Shown: positions 40,401 through 52,500 of the stretch, piece after piece
How the letters are laid out: each line of letters begins with the position of its first letter
Numbering within the stretch: the first letter of the stretch is position 1
Assembly (NCBI GenBank): GCA_023055355.1
Contig: JALJCS010000001.1
Location: forward strand, 49,481,381 to 49,545,380
Origin: Agelaius tricolor
Taxonomy: Eukaryota; Chordata; Aves; Passeriformes; Icteridae
DNA: 64,000 nt
Reading direction: 5' to 3'
Notes under the pieces: model-generated
Database searches by the model: none
Seen by the model: only the letters and a program-made list of their open reading frames with translations
Told to the model about the DNA's origin: nothing
Translations under genes and position numbers: made by a program

Positions 40401-41962
40401 TTGTGAGAAAATTAGTCCATTCTCTTTAAAGTATGTCATTTGGAAGTAGCAGCAACAGTAGCTCCTGTTTCTAATAAAGTGTAGGCGGTGGAATGGAAAC
40501 ATCTGCAAAACAGCACTTCTACAGTAAATGTAAAGGGTTTGCCAAAGACATGAATATTTGATCCTATGATTTAAACAAGAGAAATATCAAACCAAGAGTG
40601 TTACTGAGACTTGCATAAAGGCTAAAAATAACTTGATACAGGAAATATTAAACATATAGTTCAGAAGGAATTGAAAAATAAATCATTCCACTTTAGGAAG
40701 GCCTATAAAAAAAGAGAATGAAACAGTTAGAAATGTAAGAAGACATAAAAGAAAGCAAATGAGGTGAAAACATGGGTCATAATTTTAAAAATAGAAGGAA
40801 ATCAGAAAAAATGATTAATCAACTTAAACTGAATATCAAACACAATAATAAAAGCATACCAAGAGAAAGAGAAGGACTATTTAGGGCACTACAGCATGAA
40901 CAACTCAGCAGGGATGGTCTAGAGAGGTGGTCTTTACTGTAGCTATATTCCTGTACTAGATTTGTTTACAAAAATAGTTTCACAAATTGCTTTCATAGAG
41001 GACAAGATAAAAATCATTCTTCACATGGTATTAGCTCCTCCTGGGTTTGGATGCTATACATTGATGAAAGACATGCAAAACTTGTATCAGTATTTGTTAT
41101 TTTTCCAGACAGACAGCTACTGCATGGGATTCCCATTGCCAAAAGGTATTCCATGGCATTCATCCCAAAGGGCAGAATGAGCTGGCCTCACAAATGTGAA
41201 AGTTTAAAAGCAGTGCATGTATTGCAAATGAGACAAGATAAAGGTCAACAGAGTAATTTCCTTAACAAAGTTACTTACTCCGGAAGAAAGTTCGAGATTT
41301 TTTTTCAGCATTGCACTAATCAATGAGAATTAGAACTTTTATGAGATCTCCTTTTCCCCTTGGTTGAAAACACCAAGATAAATACAGCGAAATTTGTCCA
41401 ATAAGAATTAAGATCTCCAAGACACAACCATTCATCCCCATTACATTAAATCCCCAGCTGCCAGAAGGTGCTTTTTTGTACAGTAGATAGCTCCCATTGC
41501 TCTCAAATTGCTTTACTGCACTGCTTTAGTCTGTTGATTCACTACACATTTAAAGGTAATGAGTCTGGCACTGTCCAAAGCACCTTGTGATGCTTCCTCA
41601 TACTCAGCTAAACACAATTAGGCTGGAGAAACCCAGTGCCATTGAGTTCTCATGGTGATTAGTGGCAGCCTGAAAGAGTCAAGAATGAAAAGAGAGCCTC
41701 AAAGGGGGTCTTTGCTAAGCCAAATAGGTGGTTGCAAAGAATTAGTTCCTTAATACCAGAGTCAAAATTCAATCACACTAAGAGACTGCTTAAAGCACAG
41801 TTGCTGAGAAAGCTTCCCACAAGAATGCTACAAAGAATTGACTAAAACTCACCAGTCATAGGAAACAAATGATAAGGAATAGGGAAAGGGAGGGAAAACA
41901 AATGCTAATGAGAAAATAACAGATTGTGAATGCAAAGAAAAATTTTAGAATTATAGTTGAAC

Positions 41963-41982
41963 ATATAGTTACGTAACTATAT
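41963..41982. promoter_or_regulatory. 20-bp perfect palindrome centred on TTACGTAA
   Basis: The sequence from 41963 to 41982 is its own reverse complement. Its core TTACGTAA (41969-41976) is the consensus D-box bound by PAR bZIP factors and NFIL3, and is close to the C/EBP site. The site lies in AT-rich DNA with no promoter or exon nearby. A 20-bp perfect palindrome is not common in a window this size, but the AT-rich arms raise the chance. Binding is an inference. Confidence 0.4.
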
Positions 41983-44900
41983 AAATAAACTGTAAATAGT
42001 TTCTAAATGTAGTTTACTATATATATAAAATATAAGTTTGCTTGAGTTGGCTTTACTATTACCAGTGTTACTGATGCTCTTCTCTTGCCTGTTATTGCCT
42101 GGGACCCTGATTTGTTGCCTCTGTTGATTTTGGCTGTCGGTTCCCAGAGTTTGATTTATTATTGTGAGCAGCAAGAGAATTCTCTGGTGAAAAACTGCCA
42201 CATCCTAGAATTTATCAAAACAAATAATTGGCAGAATTGTGAATTTACACTTTCTGTGTACAGTGTAGGAATCTAAAATGAATATGAAACATAGCTTTAT
42301 AGGCTGTTTCTTTAAACTGGGTCAAGGAAAGATTATGATTACATCATTCAGTTTACTGCACAGTTGAGCAGCTGAGGAAATTTCCCATTTATTTGATAAT
42401 TTTTACGGACTATGGAAATCTCAACATCAGGCCATGCTTACTGTCAAAGCCTCCAGGTCTTCAGAATGGAGATTATACTGCAGTGATGTCATTTGTGGGC
42501 TGAATATAAACACTATAGGTGTAGACATAAGGGGGATAGTTACATAAAATTAATAGCAAAAAAATGTCTCTGTATTCCCTGAAGCAAGCAACAAAAGTGT
42601 CTTTGTGAGTGCAGTTCTACACAGATTGCTGTTGCCAGCCAATTGGACTATGACCTAGAACTTAGCCAACTATAAAACCAAAAATAAACTACAGAGAGAG
42701 CAACTCTTCACATTGATGGTAAGTACTCAGAGGCTAGATCTTAAAAAGAATGAAGTTTTTGGTTTAACAAAATGGAATTATCTCACCATTTCTGATTTTG
42801 CTAATACAGACAAAGTGAAGGACTGTAAAAAGAAATCAATCTGCTTTTATCTAAAGCCTTTATACCACGAACAATACAAGAACAGCAGGGTTTGTGAATT
42901 CTGGAGCAAGACTGATATAGAAGATCTGTTTTAATGGTAAAATCACAGCTGCATTGCCTTCATGAGCACAGCAGGTTTACAAGGTGGATCTGAGTACATA
43001 GTTAGTTTTTATATGCCAGTGTGATGGGATATGAGAAGCTGTTGTAGGTCTGTCCTTTCCAATTACTGAATTAATCTGCTTATGTTTGAGCTCAGACTTT
43101 TAGCATAAGCACCATAAAAGGTGGGGCTCAGCCCTGGAAACTGCATAATTTCTTGCTGTTATACCTGATGATCAAGTACTGCCTAGCGCATTTCCTGCAT
43201 TTATGTCAGCTTTTTCTTCATTTTGCTGCTAATCTCTAGTTGAGAGCTTACACAGCCCGGGAGCAGTGTCATACTGCTCATCCTTTGAAACTCATCTTTT
43301 GTTGTTCCTTACAGCTGTGCAAAATGGATCTCATGGAACTGTTCAGAGCAAGATGATTTTTAAAGCTCCTTTTCTGCACAAGAGGAGATGACCCCACTGA
43401 CAGCTAACTTCCCACAGAAGGTTCCTAATCCTGAAGTGCTATCCCAGTGAGATATTAAAGGAGATATGGGAGCAATGGGTATCAGATGCATAACTTTCTG
43501 AGGAATGTTAAACCCCTAGTAGAACAAGGTTAAATCCAGAAAAGCCAGTTGCAACTCTGTGTCTTGAAGACAGAGTTACTCTTTGGGGCTACCTGTGACT
43601 GCTCATAAATTTGGAAATCACAGCCAGGAGATGTTAAGCACTTCCCTAATATTCACTCTCAGTGAGAGATGGTGTCAGGCTTTTTGGAGCCTATCCATGG
43701 GTTAAAGTAAAAAGCCTTCCCTTTTTCTGTCCAACGTTACTGTGACTTGCACAACTACATAACAGTCCTAGGGATGCCCATCAAGCCCTGATTGCTCACC
43801 CCTAACACCAACTCTGCAACCAGCCACTATTGCTTGTCTGGCTGTCTCTCTTAAGAACCCGGGGCAGAGAAAGGTGCTCTTGTTCATTGTGATATAGCTT
43901 AAAGAAAAAAAAAATTCCAACAGCTTTTGTATTACCAAAATGTTTTGCTGTTTGCAGAAAGCCCTGAGAAGCATACCAACAAAAGCATGACCTTCCTGCA
44001 CAAATAATGACATATGGCAAGGCAGCTGCTTCTGCAGGGCAGTGGAACTGTAGGTTATGAGTGATGAAAATCTTCAAGGGCACTTTGTTTGAAATGGTGC
44101 TGTGTACTTTCTCTGCCCTAGTGCAGACACACCACTTATCACTCTAATTGAATCAGTGACTTATTCTTATAGACAAACGCACGCATTGGCATTCCTGGAA
44201 GGCTGTGGAAGATGCAGGGATAAAGACAAGTAGGTCCTCACTGTCTGGAGCACTATGTCAGTGTCACTTAATCCACGTGTAGTGCTAACATCCATGCTAT
44301 GGTAGCACTCTGAGACAAAGTGACATTCTTATAGATCTAGATGTGTTGCCTCCCACATGAAAGGACCTTTTTCTTCTTTATGGGACATAACTTCAGCATG
44401 TACAATAATGCTTTTCTCATTGGGCTCAGAGACCCATAGTATTTCCCAAAACCTGAACATCTGACCACCATTGTATAATTTTTATGGTTTTTACAGTTTT
44501 GTATAAATGGCCTGCATATCTCAATGTCTCAGTTCATTACAATGACCAAGGGATGATTCCCTTTTAGTTTAGGATACCTGAAGCTCACCATGCAGAATGG
44601 CTCAAACTTCAGCAGGAAAAGAGACTGGTGCCCACCCTCTGCCAGCACACCCAGCAAGGACAGCACTTGGTCATTCAGCCCCTTCTGGGCTGAGAAAAAC
44701 TTGACTCCTACTTCCTCCTCTAGAAGTATTAAGGTATTTTCAATGATGACTAGGTGCAGAGTACCAGAATTTCATCTTCTTTTGGGTCCCTCAGTGCCAG
44801 GAGGGGAAAAAGTCCAACCATACTTCGCCAAGTATCCTTTCTCACTGGTAAGCAGCTCAGTTTGTCACCAGCTGTGTCTCTGCCAAGAGGCACCCAATGC

Positions 44901-45921
44901 TCTGCAGCTGCATACAGCACTCCTGTGTGGAAAGCTGAGTGCCTGACCTTCTGCTCCAGATCATCACACAGGGACAGCTGCCACACTGTTAGGTAGTGCA
45001 ACATTTCATGTCAGTGCCTAAATAGGAGACTGGCCACAGCCTCTCTGCTCCTCCCAGCCAAAAGGATAATTTATTGGTAACTCAGTGTCTTGCTTTTCTT
45101 AGATTGCATGTATTTTGGGGTCCTAAGTTTTGAAAATTTGAGGCCAACAGCACTCTGAATATTTAATGACTTAAATATGAGCTTTGTGTATAAAACACAG
45201 TGGTTTATTTCAGATCCTAATCAAACTGGTGTGGGGTCTTATTCTTTGTAGGTGGCCTGCAGTCATCTAAAATCTATCCAGATGTGCTGCTCAGTGAATT
45301 TTTTTGGTAGAATACTGACAGCAAATGAAACTCCAAGACATAGGTGAGCCCAACTCATGCTAAAAATGTGAGAAATATTAGAGGAATTTTACTCATCCAT
45401 TTTTCACTGGGGATGTGAGTGTTTGGCACAAAAAATTATAAGTTGATATCATATTTGGCCCTGTGATTGATGGTCATATCTCTGCTACTGAGGTCCAAAT
45501 TATGGAATTACTTTTGTCATCTTGGAGCACCCTCTGAAGATCACCTCAGATGCAAAAACTCAAGAACTAGCTCTTCTCCAGAAGCAGAATAACTCTAAGT
45601 AGTTGCACAGAAACAGACTCACTTTAATCCCAGAAATAAAAAAGGAACAGAGTTGGCAGGAGAAAAAGAGACATGTTGTGAAACAAATATTCTCCATGTC
45701 ATCTCCAGTCCAGATGGGAGGAATTCCCTGGGCATTTTAGCAACAGAGTACTTATAGTGAAAATAAATAAAGCAATCTATGCAAGTTTGAGATACAGATA
45801 CAATTAATTTTAAAAACCCAAACAACAAACCACCAAACAACCCAATGCCCAGAAACCCACATCCCAATCCAATCAGTAAGAGTCAAAAAATCAGCTTCAG
45901 AAAATAACCCTTCTTGGATCA
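41983..45921. other. Non-coding stretch, no gene supported
   Basis: AT-rich unique DNA with a GC-richer block at about 44590-45050. That block stays open in three overlapping frames: plus 44590-44946 (118 codons), plus 44754-44996, and minus 44750-45004 (84 codons). At most one frame could be real. I recognise no domain in any and see no poly-A tail or splice border that would mark a retrocopy or exon. Confidence 0.5.
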
Positions 45922-45960
45922 TTGTGTATGTGTGTGTGTGTCTGTGGGTGTATCTGTGCA
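45922..45960. repeat. (TG)n-rich microsatellite
   Basis: Short TG run broken by TA, TC and GGG. It is now imperfect, so probably an old dinucleotide array. Confidence 0.85.
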
Positions 45961-48900
45961 TGCACTTCTGGGTCAGATATAAGTAGTCAAGGAAAGCAGA
46001 TTATTGAGGCTGAAAAAGAAAGCTCTAATAAAAAACACAACCATCAGTTCTGTGCTACTTATGGCATCTCTGGGTTTTGCTTGGGTTTTCTGTTGGTTTT
46101 GTTTGTTTTTCTTTTAATTTAATTTTATATTATCTAGAAAAATATATTTAGAAAAAAAGTGTCAGTGAAAATCTGTTTAACTTCATAACCATAGATCCTT
46201 TGGACTTTTCATCTTCTACACAGAATAAAAACTGATGTGGAATGGAGGAGTGGAAGGGTGTCTATTTGTAAGGAAAATAAAGTAAATGAGCAAAATTACA
46301 AACAAGTGGAAAAAACCATTTATTTTGACATGAATGAAAAGTCTCACTGGGATAAGATGAAAAATATTCAATTTTAATTCATAAAAACTTCTCCATGCAA
46401 AGAATGATAAGTTGCAAAACCAACTTCTTGTATAATGCTTGGTGATTTTAAGCCACTATTTTTTGGCAGTCACCCTAATCTGATTTTCCAATGCATTGTT
46501 TCCCTCTTAGCCCATTATCATTTATTACAGACACATATAAACCCAGCGATTTTATAGCGGTGTTTTTATTAGTCCATTTCAATTATGTTGTTTGTTTTGC
46601 AGACTGTAATGACTTTAATCCTCATTTAAATACATAAAAATGCATTATCCAATAGCTAATTATTAGAATATGTGGGAAATTATGATTAATTACCCCCCAA
46701 AAAAGCCATTTGTCTCATGTAGATATCTGTTGTGTATCTACTAAGTATTTTAAAGATAGTGAAGAAAAAGCTTTTTGAGAGAATAAGGACAATGCAAATG
46801 AGAATTCCTCATTATTGCAGCTTTGACACCATAATTAGTTCACTTTCCTCCCAAAACGATGATGAGAGGGGCATGTGGGAAAAACATGTTATCTAAGTAA
46901 CAATGACTAATAAAAAGAATAATGAAATAGTGACAGCTTTTCCAAATTCAGATAGAAAAATTAGTAAAAAAGTCCTGCTGCTGCACTCACAGCACCAGGA
47001 CTCCAATATTTTTCACTTGCATGTAATCAGAATGTGACTAATGCTGCAAAACAAAAAGTTTTCATTATAATTCTATAGCATATTTTCATAAATTGCCACC
47101 AACTCCTTTCAGACTGGAATTGTACCACTATACCATAAAATTGCACCATAAAAAAATTCAGAACAATGTTTGAAATAATTAGATATGGGAGAACTTGGAA
47201 TTCTAACAGGAATATTTTTCTTTTCTTTCATCCCCAAAAGTTGCATTTATTTTTCTAGCATCTAAAATACCACCAAAGAAATAAAAATGAGATTGCCTTC
47301 ACAGATTAGCAAAATCTTTTGTAAGTCAAACAAATATTTCAGTAGTAATTTCAGTGTGTTTTTATACCTGAAAAAAAGGGGAGCCCTTAGGTTTCCCAAT
47401 CCAGAGTGAGGAAATGGAAAAGCTACACTTGTTCACCTAGAAGTAGTTAAACACTTAAAAAGCACACCAAGACACATGCCAGAGCCTCTTTCCCAGATAT
47501 TTTTCTTTTTCACTGTGAAATATTACTTCTAATGAGCAACAAGGAAGTAAGCCAGCAAGGTATGGCAAGGCAGTCAAAACATTTGGAATGCAAACTCTTA
47601 TAATTGTGTTTATACATTAACAGGCAAGAAAATATTCTGGGCTTAGCTGTCTGTATGAATCCTACTATTCCCGCTTGAAATTTTAAATTGCTTACAAATA
47701 CTTACCCCTGTGAAAACCTGAATTATAACATCTTTCCACTATGGGGAAATTCCAGCAAGCCCTTCTGAGAAAAATAGCATGCTTTCTGGTGTCAAAGCTT
47801 GTACCACAGGGCCAACACATGTATCTCATATTCACTCTGAATGCTTTTGTTTCTGTTGGATATTATCATGTCTGTGGGAATTGCTCTACTCCTGAACCTA
47901 GAGGCTGCAGGGAGAGAATGCAAATAGCATCTCTCTACACTATGCTCTTAAGTAAGACCATGGATCACTGGTAAGATGGAGAGGGAATTGAAAACCTTCT
48001 ACAGCAAAGCAAAAAATTATTTTAACGCTTGAATGTTCCTTTATTCCACCCCTTCCAAAATATATTTTTCTGGGGAAATTATCCTGGACACTCTGTAGGT
48101 CTTGTTTGTCTGGACAGCCCAGAGACTAGCCAGCCACAAAATGATCCTTTCTTCTCTACTCCTCCCTATGTATGTTCCTTATTCAGCCTCCTGGCCTCAG
48201 CTCTCTAGAAGGGCAAGAGAGGATGCTCCTGCCTCCACAGGCAGGTGCTTTCAGAAACCCCCTGTCAACGACAGCAGGACTGCTTTGCATTGAATTTGTT
48301 GTGTCCTTTGAGAGACACTTAAAATAAGATGGAAGATTTACCTGAAGACCTCCCAGGAGTTTCAAAATTGGTTTGGTGATACAGTCAACCATGCAAGTTT
48401 ATAAAGCAGCTGATGGAGCAGGCTGAGTGCTTTGGAGACATGGCTGCAAGGCTTTGAGTGATTTCTCATCCAATTACCTACAAAGCAGCAACAGAGTTTT
48501 TATTCAATTCTCTCCAACAAGACTGAAACACCCTTGATTTTCAGGTGAGTTGTGGCAAGGTTGCAAATATTTGAGCAATACATAATGAGATAAAGAAGCA
48601 AATAATTATGGCCAATTAAAGACCAATATGAAAGACAAGGGAATTCTACTGCTTTACCCACCACATCATATTCTATTCTTCAGCAGATCATATAGAGAAG
48701 TTTTATTTAAACTCATTTAGCTATATGTCACACCTGCATCACTTATTCTTTGGGGTTTATGTAATCTTCCTCTAGTTATTTTTTTAATCTACAGTCAGAC
48801 ACTATGTAATTACATTACAGTGTTAAATGTGACTGTCTCTTAGAAGGTCAATAATTAACTTTAACATTACTGTGGAAGAAGACACCTGGAGACACAGAGA

Positions 48901-49477
48901 ATGAAACATCAAATTCAAAGACATTAGGTTTTAATTTGCATGTTTTTAACTATGTAAATCCACTAACACAAATCTTTAGTTTGAAAGGGAGAAGGTTTTA
49001 AGATCACTAAGAGGGTCTACAAGTATTTAAGTGAACCCTAAAACCGGAAGATTTTTAGGTACTATTCATTTAGGACTCCCAATATACTTAAAAATAGGTT
49101 GTACCTTCCAGTGTACTAAGTTACCATTCTCAGTTCTGTCTCAGAAATAGATGCCATAATTACTCGGGCTGTAATCCTGACCAAAAAAATGCTTCAGATC
49201 CCTGAAAAGTGTTGGTGTTAATTGCTGCTGTTCTACCAGGGCATCCTGTATAACTACTGGGTTTTTCATCAAAGACCACTGTAGACCTCTTACACTACCA
49301 ATTCCAGCTCTATAACTTCAAGCTCTGATTTTTTAGAGCTAGCACTTCTGTGCAAATAGGGGACTATTGCATTAAAGTTGTTTAGACACAGCCACTGTAT
49401 GGTTGATTTTCTGGTCAGATTTAATTAACTTATGCTTGTCTCATCCACTTCTAAAAGAATGCAATCAATGCAAATGT
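45961..49477. other. Non-coding stretch with possible conserved block
   Basis: T-rich sequence near 46075-46130 is followed by AT-rich unique DNA. The segment 46480-46720 looks like possible conserved non-coding DNA and is listed separately. A moderately GC-rich part at 48080-48300 has no recognised content. No gene or named repeat was seen. Confidence 0.5.
46480..46720. promoter_or_regulatory. Candidate conserved non-coding element
   Basis: About 240 bases of non-repetitive AT-rich DNA with clustered homeodomain-type words: CTAATTATTAG at 46656-46666, GATTAATTACC at 46684-46694 and AATGCATTATC nearby. TTTGTTTTG-like SOX words and the unusual GCGATTTTATAGCG (about 46547-46560) are also present; CpGs are rare in the flanks. 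This pattern is what conserved developmental enhancers often look like. Only comparison with other vertebrates can confirm it. Confidence 0.25.
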
Positions 49478-49500
49478 TATTAGTGCTACTAGCACTAATA
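49478..49500. repeat. 23-nt odd palindrome
   Basis: Eleven bases on each side of a single central C are perfectly complementary; each arm includes AGTGCTA or its complement TAGCACT. It could bind a dimeric factor or arise by a local template switch. No neighbouring feature explains it. Confidence 0.6.
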
Positions 49501-52500
49501 TTCTTTCCAACTTAGAAATATAAATAATTATACAAATACACCTCTAAGTAAGCCCTTAAAAGCAAAATATGATATTGTCCCCATAAGACTTTGTCCATAG
49601 TACACTTCTTATGGAAATTTATCAGTAGTACTACTGTTCACTCAGCTGTATCCTTGTCAAGTAAATAGTAGTAATATAGAAAATTTTATGGTCAGTTTTA
49701 AAAAACAATTTCAAATAAGCAATGTTCAAAAGTAAACTGAGAGCAAACTAGCACACATGGATTGAACATGCTGGAATGACTTCCATCCCTCCTCCCTTCC
49801 ATCCCTCTATGTCTACTCCTAGTTTCTATTCTTACAGCAAGGAGAGCTGAGTGGGACAGAGGGTGATTCTGGAATCATTACAGCATTTTTCTCAGTATAT
49901 CCAAGCCAATCCAAGCATCATTCAGAGGCATCTTCATATGTCAGGCTGCAGACAGCATTGGTACAGAAACTGGTTGTACTGTGCAGCTTCCAGAAGGTCA
50001 GGTTGGACAGCTTGAAATTGTCACATTTTCAGATGTTCTTGTTTAATCCAGCTGTGTCCAGGAGATGACACCTGCGCTCACACTAAATTTTAGGAAATGT
50101 TCAGTCCAGTAAATTAAGATATTCATGTAATGAACACTGGGAAGAGAGACAAGAATAAAGGAAGATCAACTGCTTCAAAGTCACCCTTGAGGCAGAGACA
50201 TTAAAGAAAAAATATCAAGTATGCTTAACTTACATGCTCAAGTGAGAGAGAGTTATGCACACACTGTACCCTCTGATGAAAAAAAATCATGTCATGATTG
50301 CAGGTACCTGAAGTAAAGACACAAATTGTAGGAGGAATCTAAGGATATCTAAGTATCTTAAATGTCAGACAACTGCATGATTGAGCCAGAGGGGGAAAAA
50401 ATTATAATGAATAAATGATGATAATAATGATGAGTGCGCAAACACACAAGAAGAAATCACATGCTAAGTGTATCTCGAGATTAAGAAAGGGGCAGCAGTG
50501 CTACACCTATGTAAAATTTCAATAATGTAAAAACAATCTGAGCTTTTTCCCAGCACATGCAAGGTTTACAGTGCAAACTTATTTGGTTACATACTGGAGG
50601 ACTGGGGGAAAAAAGTGATATTTGTAAAAATTCCTTGGGTGGCCTAACAGGCTGGAATAACACTACAACAAACAAACCAACCACTTCCCCTTCCCAGACC
50701 CCAAGGCAACAGCTGTGGGCACCAAGCATGAAAATAGCCAGAGCTAAAAGCTAACAATAGATCAGCTACAAGTTCAGATTGCCTAGAATAGAGCTCCGTG
50801 GCTCAGAGTGCTTCATCGCAGAGCGTCAGAGAGAGGAGAAAAGCCATTCTGCAACACTCTGCAGAGCAAACCTCCACCACAGCAGTGAGATTTGGCTCTT
50901 TCATGGACAGACAAAGCCTAACTATAAGCAAATAAACCAGGCAATATTTCATACCACTTGTGGGTCATAAACCCAAAGTTAAGGTACAACCAGTGTCTGA
51001 AAAAGCTGGGATATAGAAGACAGATCTAGCAAAAGTGCAGGAGCTGAATGCAAAAGAGCTCGAACAGAGCATAGAAAAACATGCAAAACAGTATCATAAA
51101 GTATGCTTTAGGCTTTCCACAGTAGCTTCATTTCAATTGGTATTTCTTTCTCCCTATCCTTCTTGCATCAGGTTGCAGGAGCAGAAGGCCATCAAAGGGA
51201 CAGGATTTTCATCTCCACCCCACAGTTATAGGGTTCTGTTTCTTAGGGGACAAAAACAATCTCCATGAAGGATTTTCCCATGCATGGAATGGGTTTGAAA
51301 ACAAATAGTATCACAAGAGTAGCTGTTTAGAAGACTGTGTCCCCCTGATGGGATCTTCCTATGTTATCACACTTTTATTTCTTTGCAGCTCCAAGTAGTA
51401 AAATATAGAAAATTATATATATATAATCCCTATATATTTTTTTAGCATTGTTCATACTGTTCAAGGTACTCTTAGTCACTCCACACATCTTGGCAAAATA
51501 TGCTGGAATATAGAGATAGTCATCTTTTACTGCTTGGTTGTGACCATTAGCCAAGTGCATTAGGCAGGCTACCTGAAGTAATTTTCTTTCACTGCTGCAT
51601 TATTAAAAGCAAAGAGTGTTACACTGAGTGATAAAATTAGTTTAGGAGCATAACTTCACCCAGATAAGAATTTTGCAAAGCTCTAAAGAGCCTTGACTCC
51701 TATATTTTTAGTGATACATTTAATTTATCACTCTCCATGCTTCATGAACTACCAGTATTGCCTTCAGAGTCCTTCTGAGAAACAACATCCCATGAGCAGT
51801 AAAACAGTAAAATGCATTGCATCTCCCCCTGGGCTCCAGGGGAAGCAGATTGCTTGCATCAGAATTATTTCAGAGATGTTATACTTTCCATTCATGTACA
51901 ACGTTATTCACATGAACTACCTAAAACCAACTTTTCTTTGGTGACATTTTTCTCTTGTATCACAGGCAGAAGAATATAAATTTATGCAGGAATAAAATGA
52001 ATGCAGCTCATTTACATCAGTAAATTGGGGTTGGTGGATTACATTTTGTGTTCACATGAAAAAGTATTACTAGATATATTACAAATTTTCCACACACTAA
52101 TGGTGATGATCTTCAAAAGGTTTGTTTTTTTTTTAAACAAGGAATATTTCTGAAGGAAGCCATTGGCATTTACATTGACAAAGCAATTTTTAAATTATCA
52201 TTAATAGGACGATATTTTAAAGAAAGTTTAAAGGATGTTTTTAATAAGGGAATTATAGTTTTAAAGAAGACTAATCTTAGTTCTTTGAAAACTATTTAGA
52301 TGTTAATTTAAAATGCTGGTTTGTCTGTTTTGGGACAAGATTAACATATTTGAAGTGTTGATTTACAACACTTTAGGCACAAATCAAAATAAAATATTGT
52401 CGTACTGTATTCAACTAAACCCAAATCTTCATTATTTAATTGCTGTTTAAAAAGTTGAAAAAGTTAGACAATCCTTTCTGAATAGAGAAAGACAATGTTC

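Larger units (their letters stand above)
33119..41962. other. Long non-coding stretch, no gene supported
   Basis: This stretch opens with the longest frame not explained by a repeat (179 codons, plus, 33119-33658), which I do not accept as a gene. Small structures are the 10-bp tandem AATTAATGCC (34048-34067) next to a POU-type 12-mer, the 12-bp tandem CAGATAAGGTAT (34470-34493), and an A-rich run at about 38081-38110. The GC-richer patch at 36215-36330 has no recognised content. No CR1, LTR or RNA gene was seen. Confidence 0.5.
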
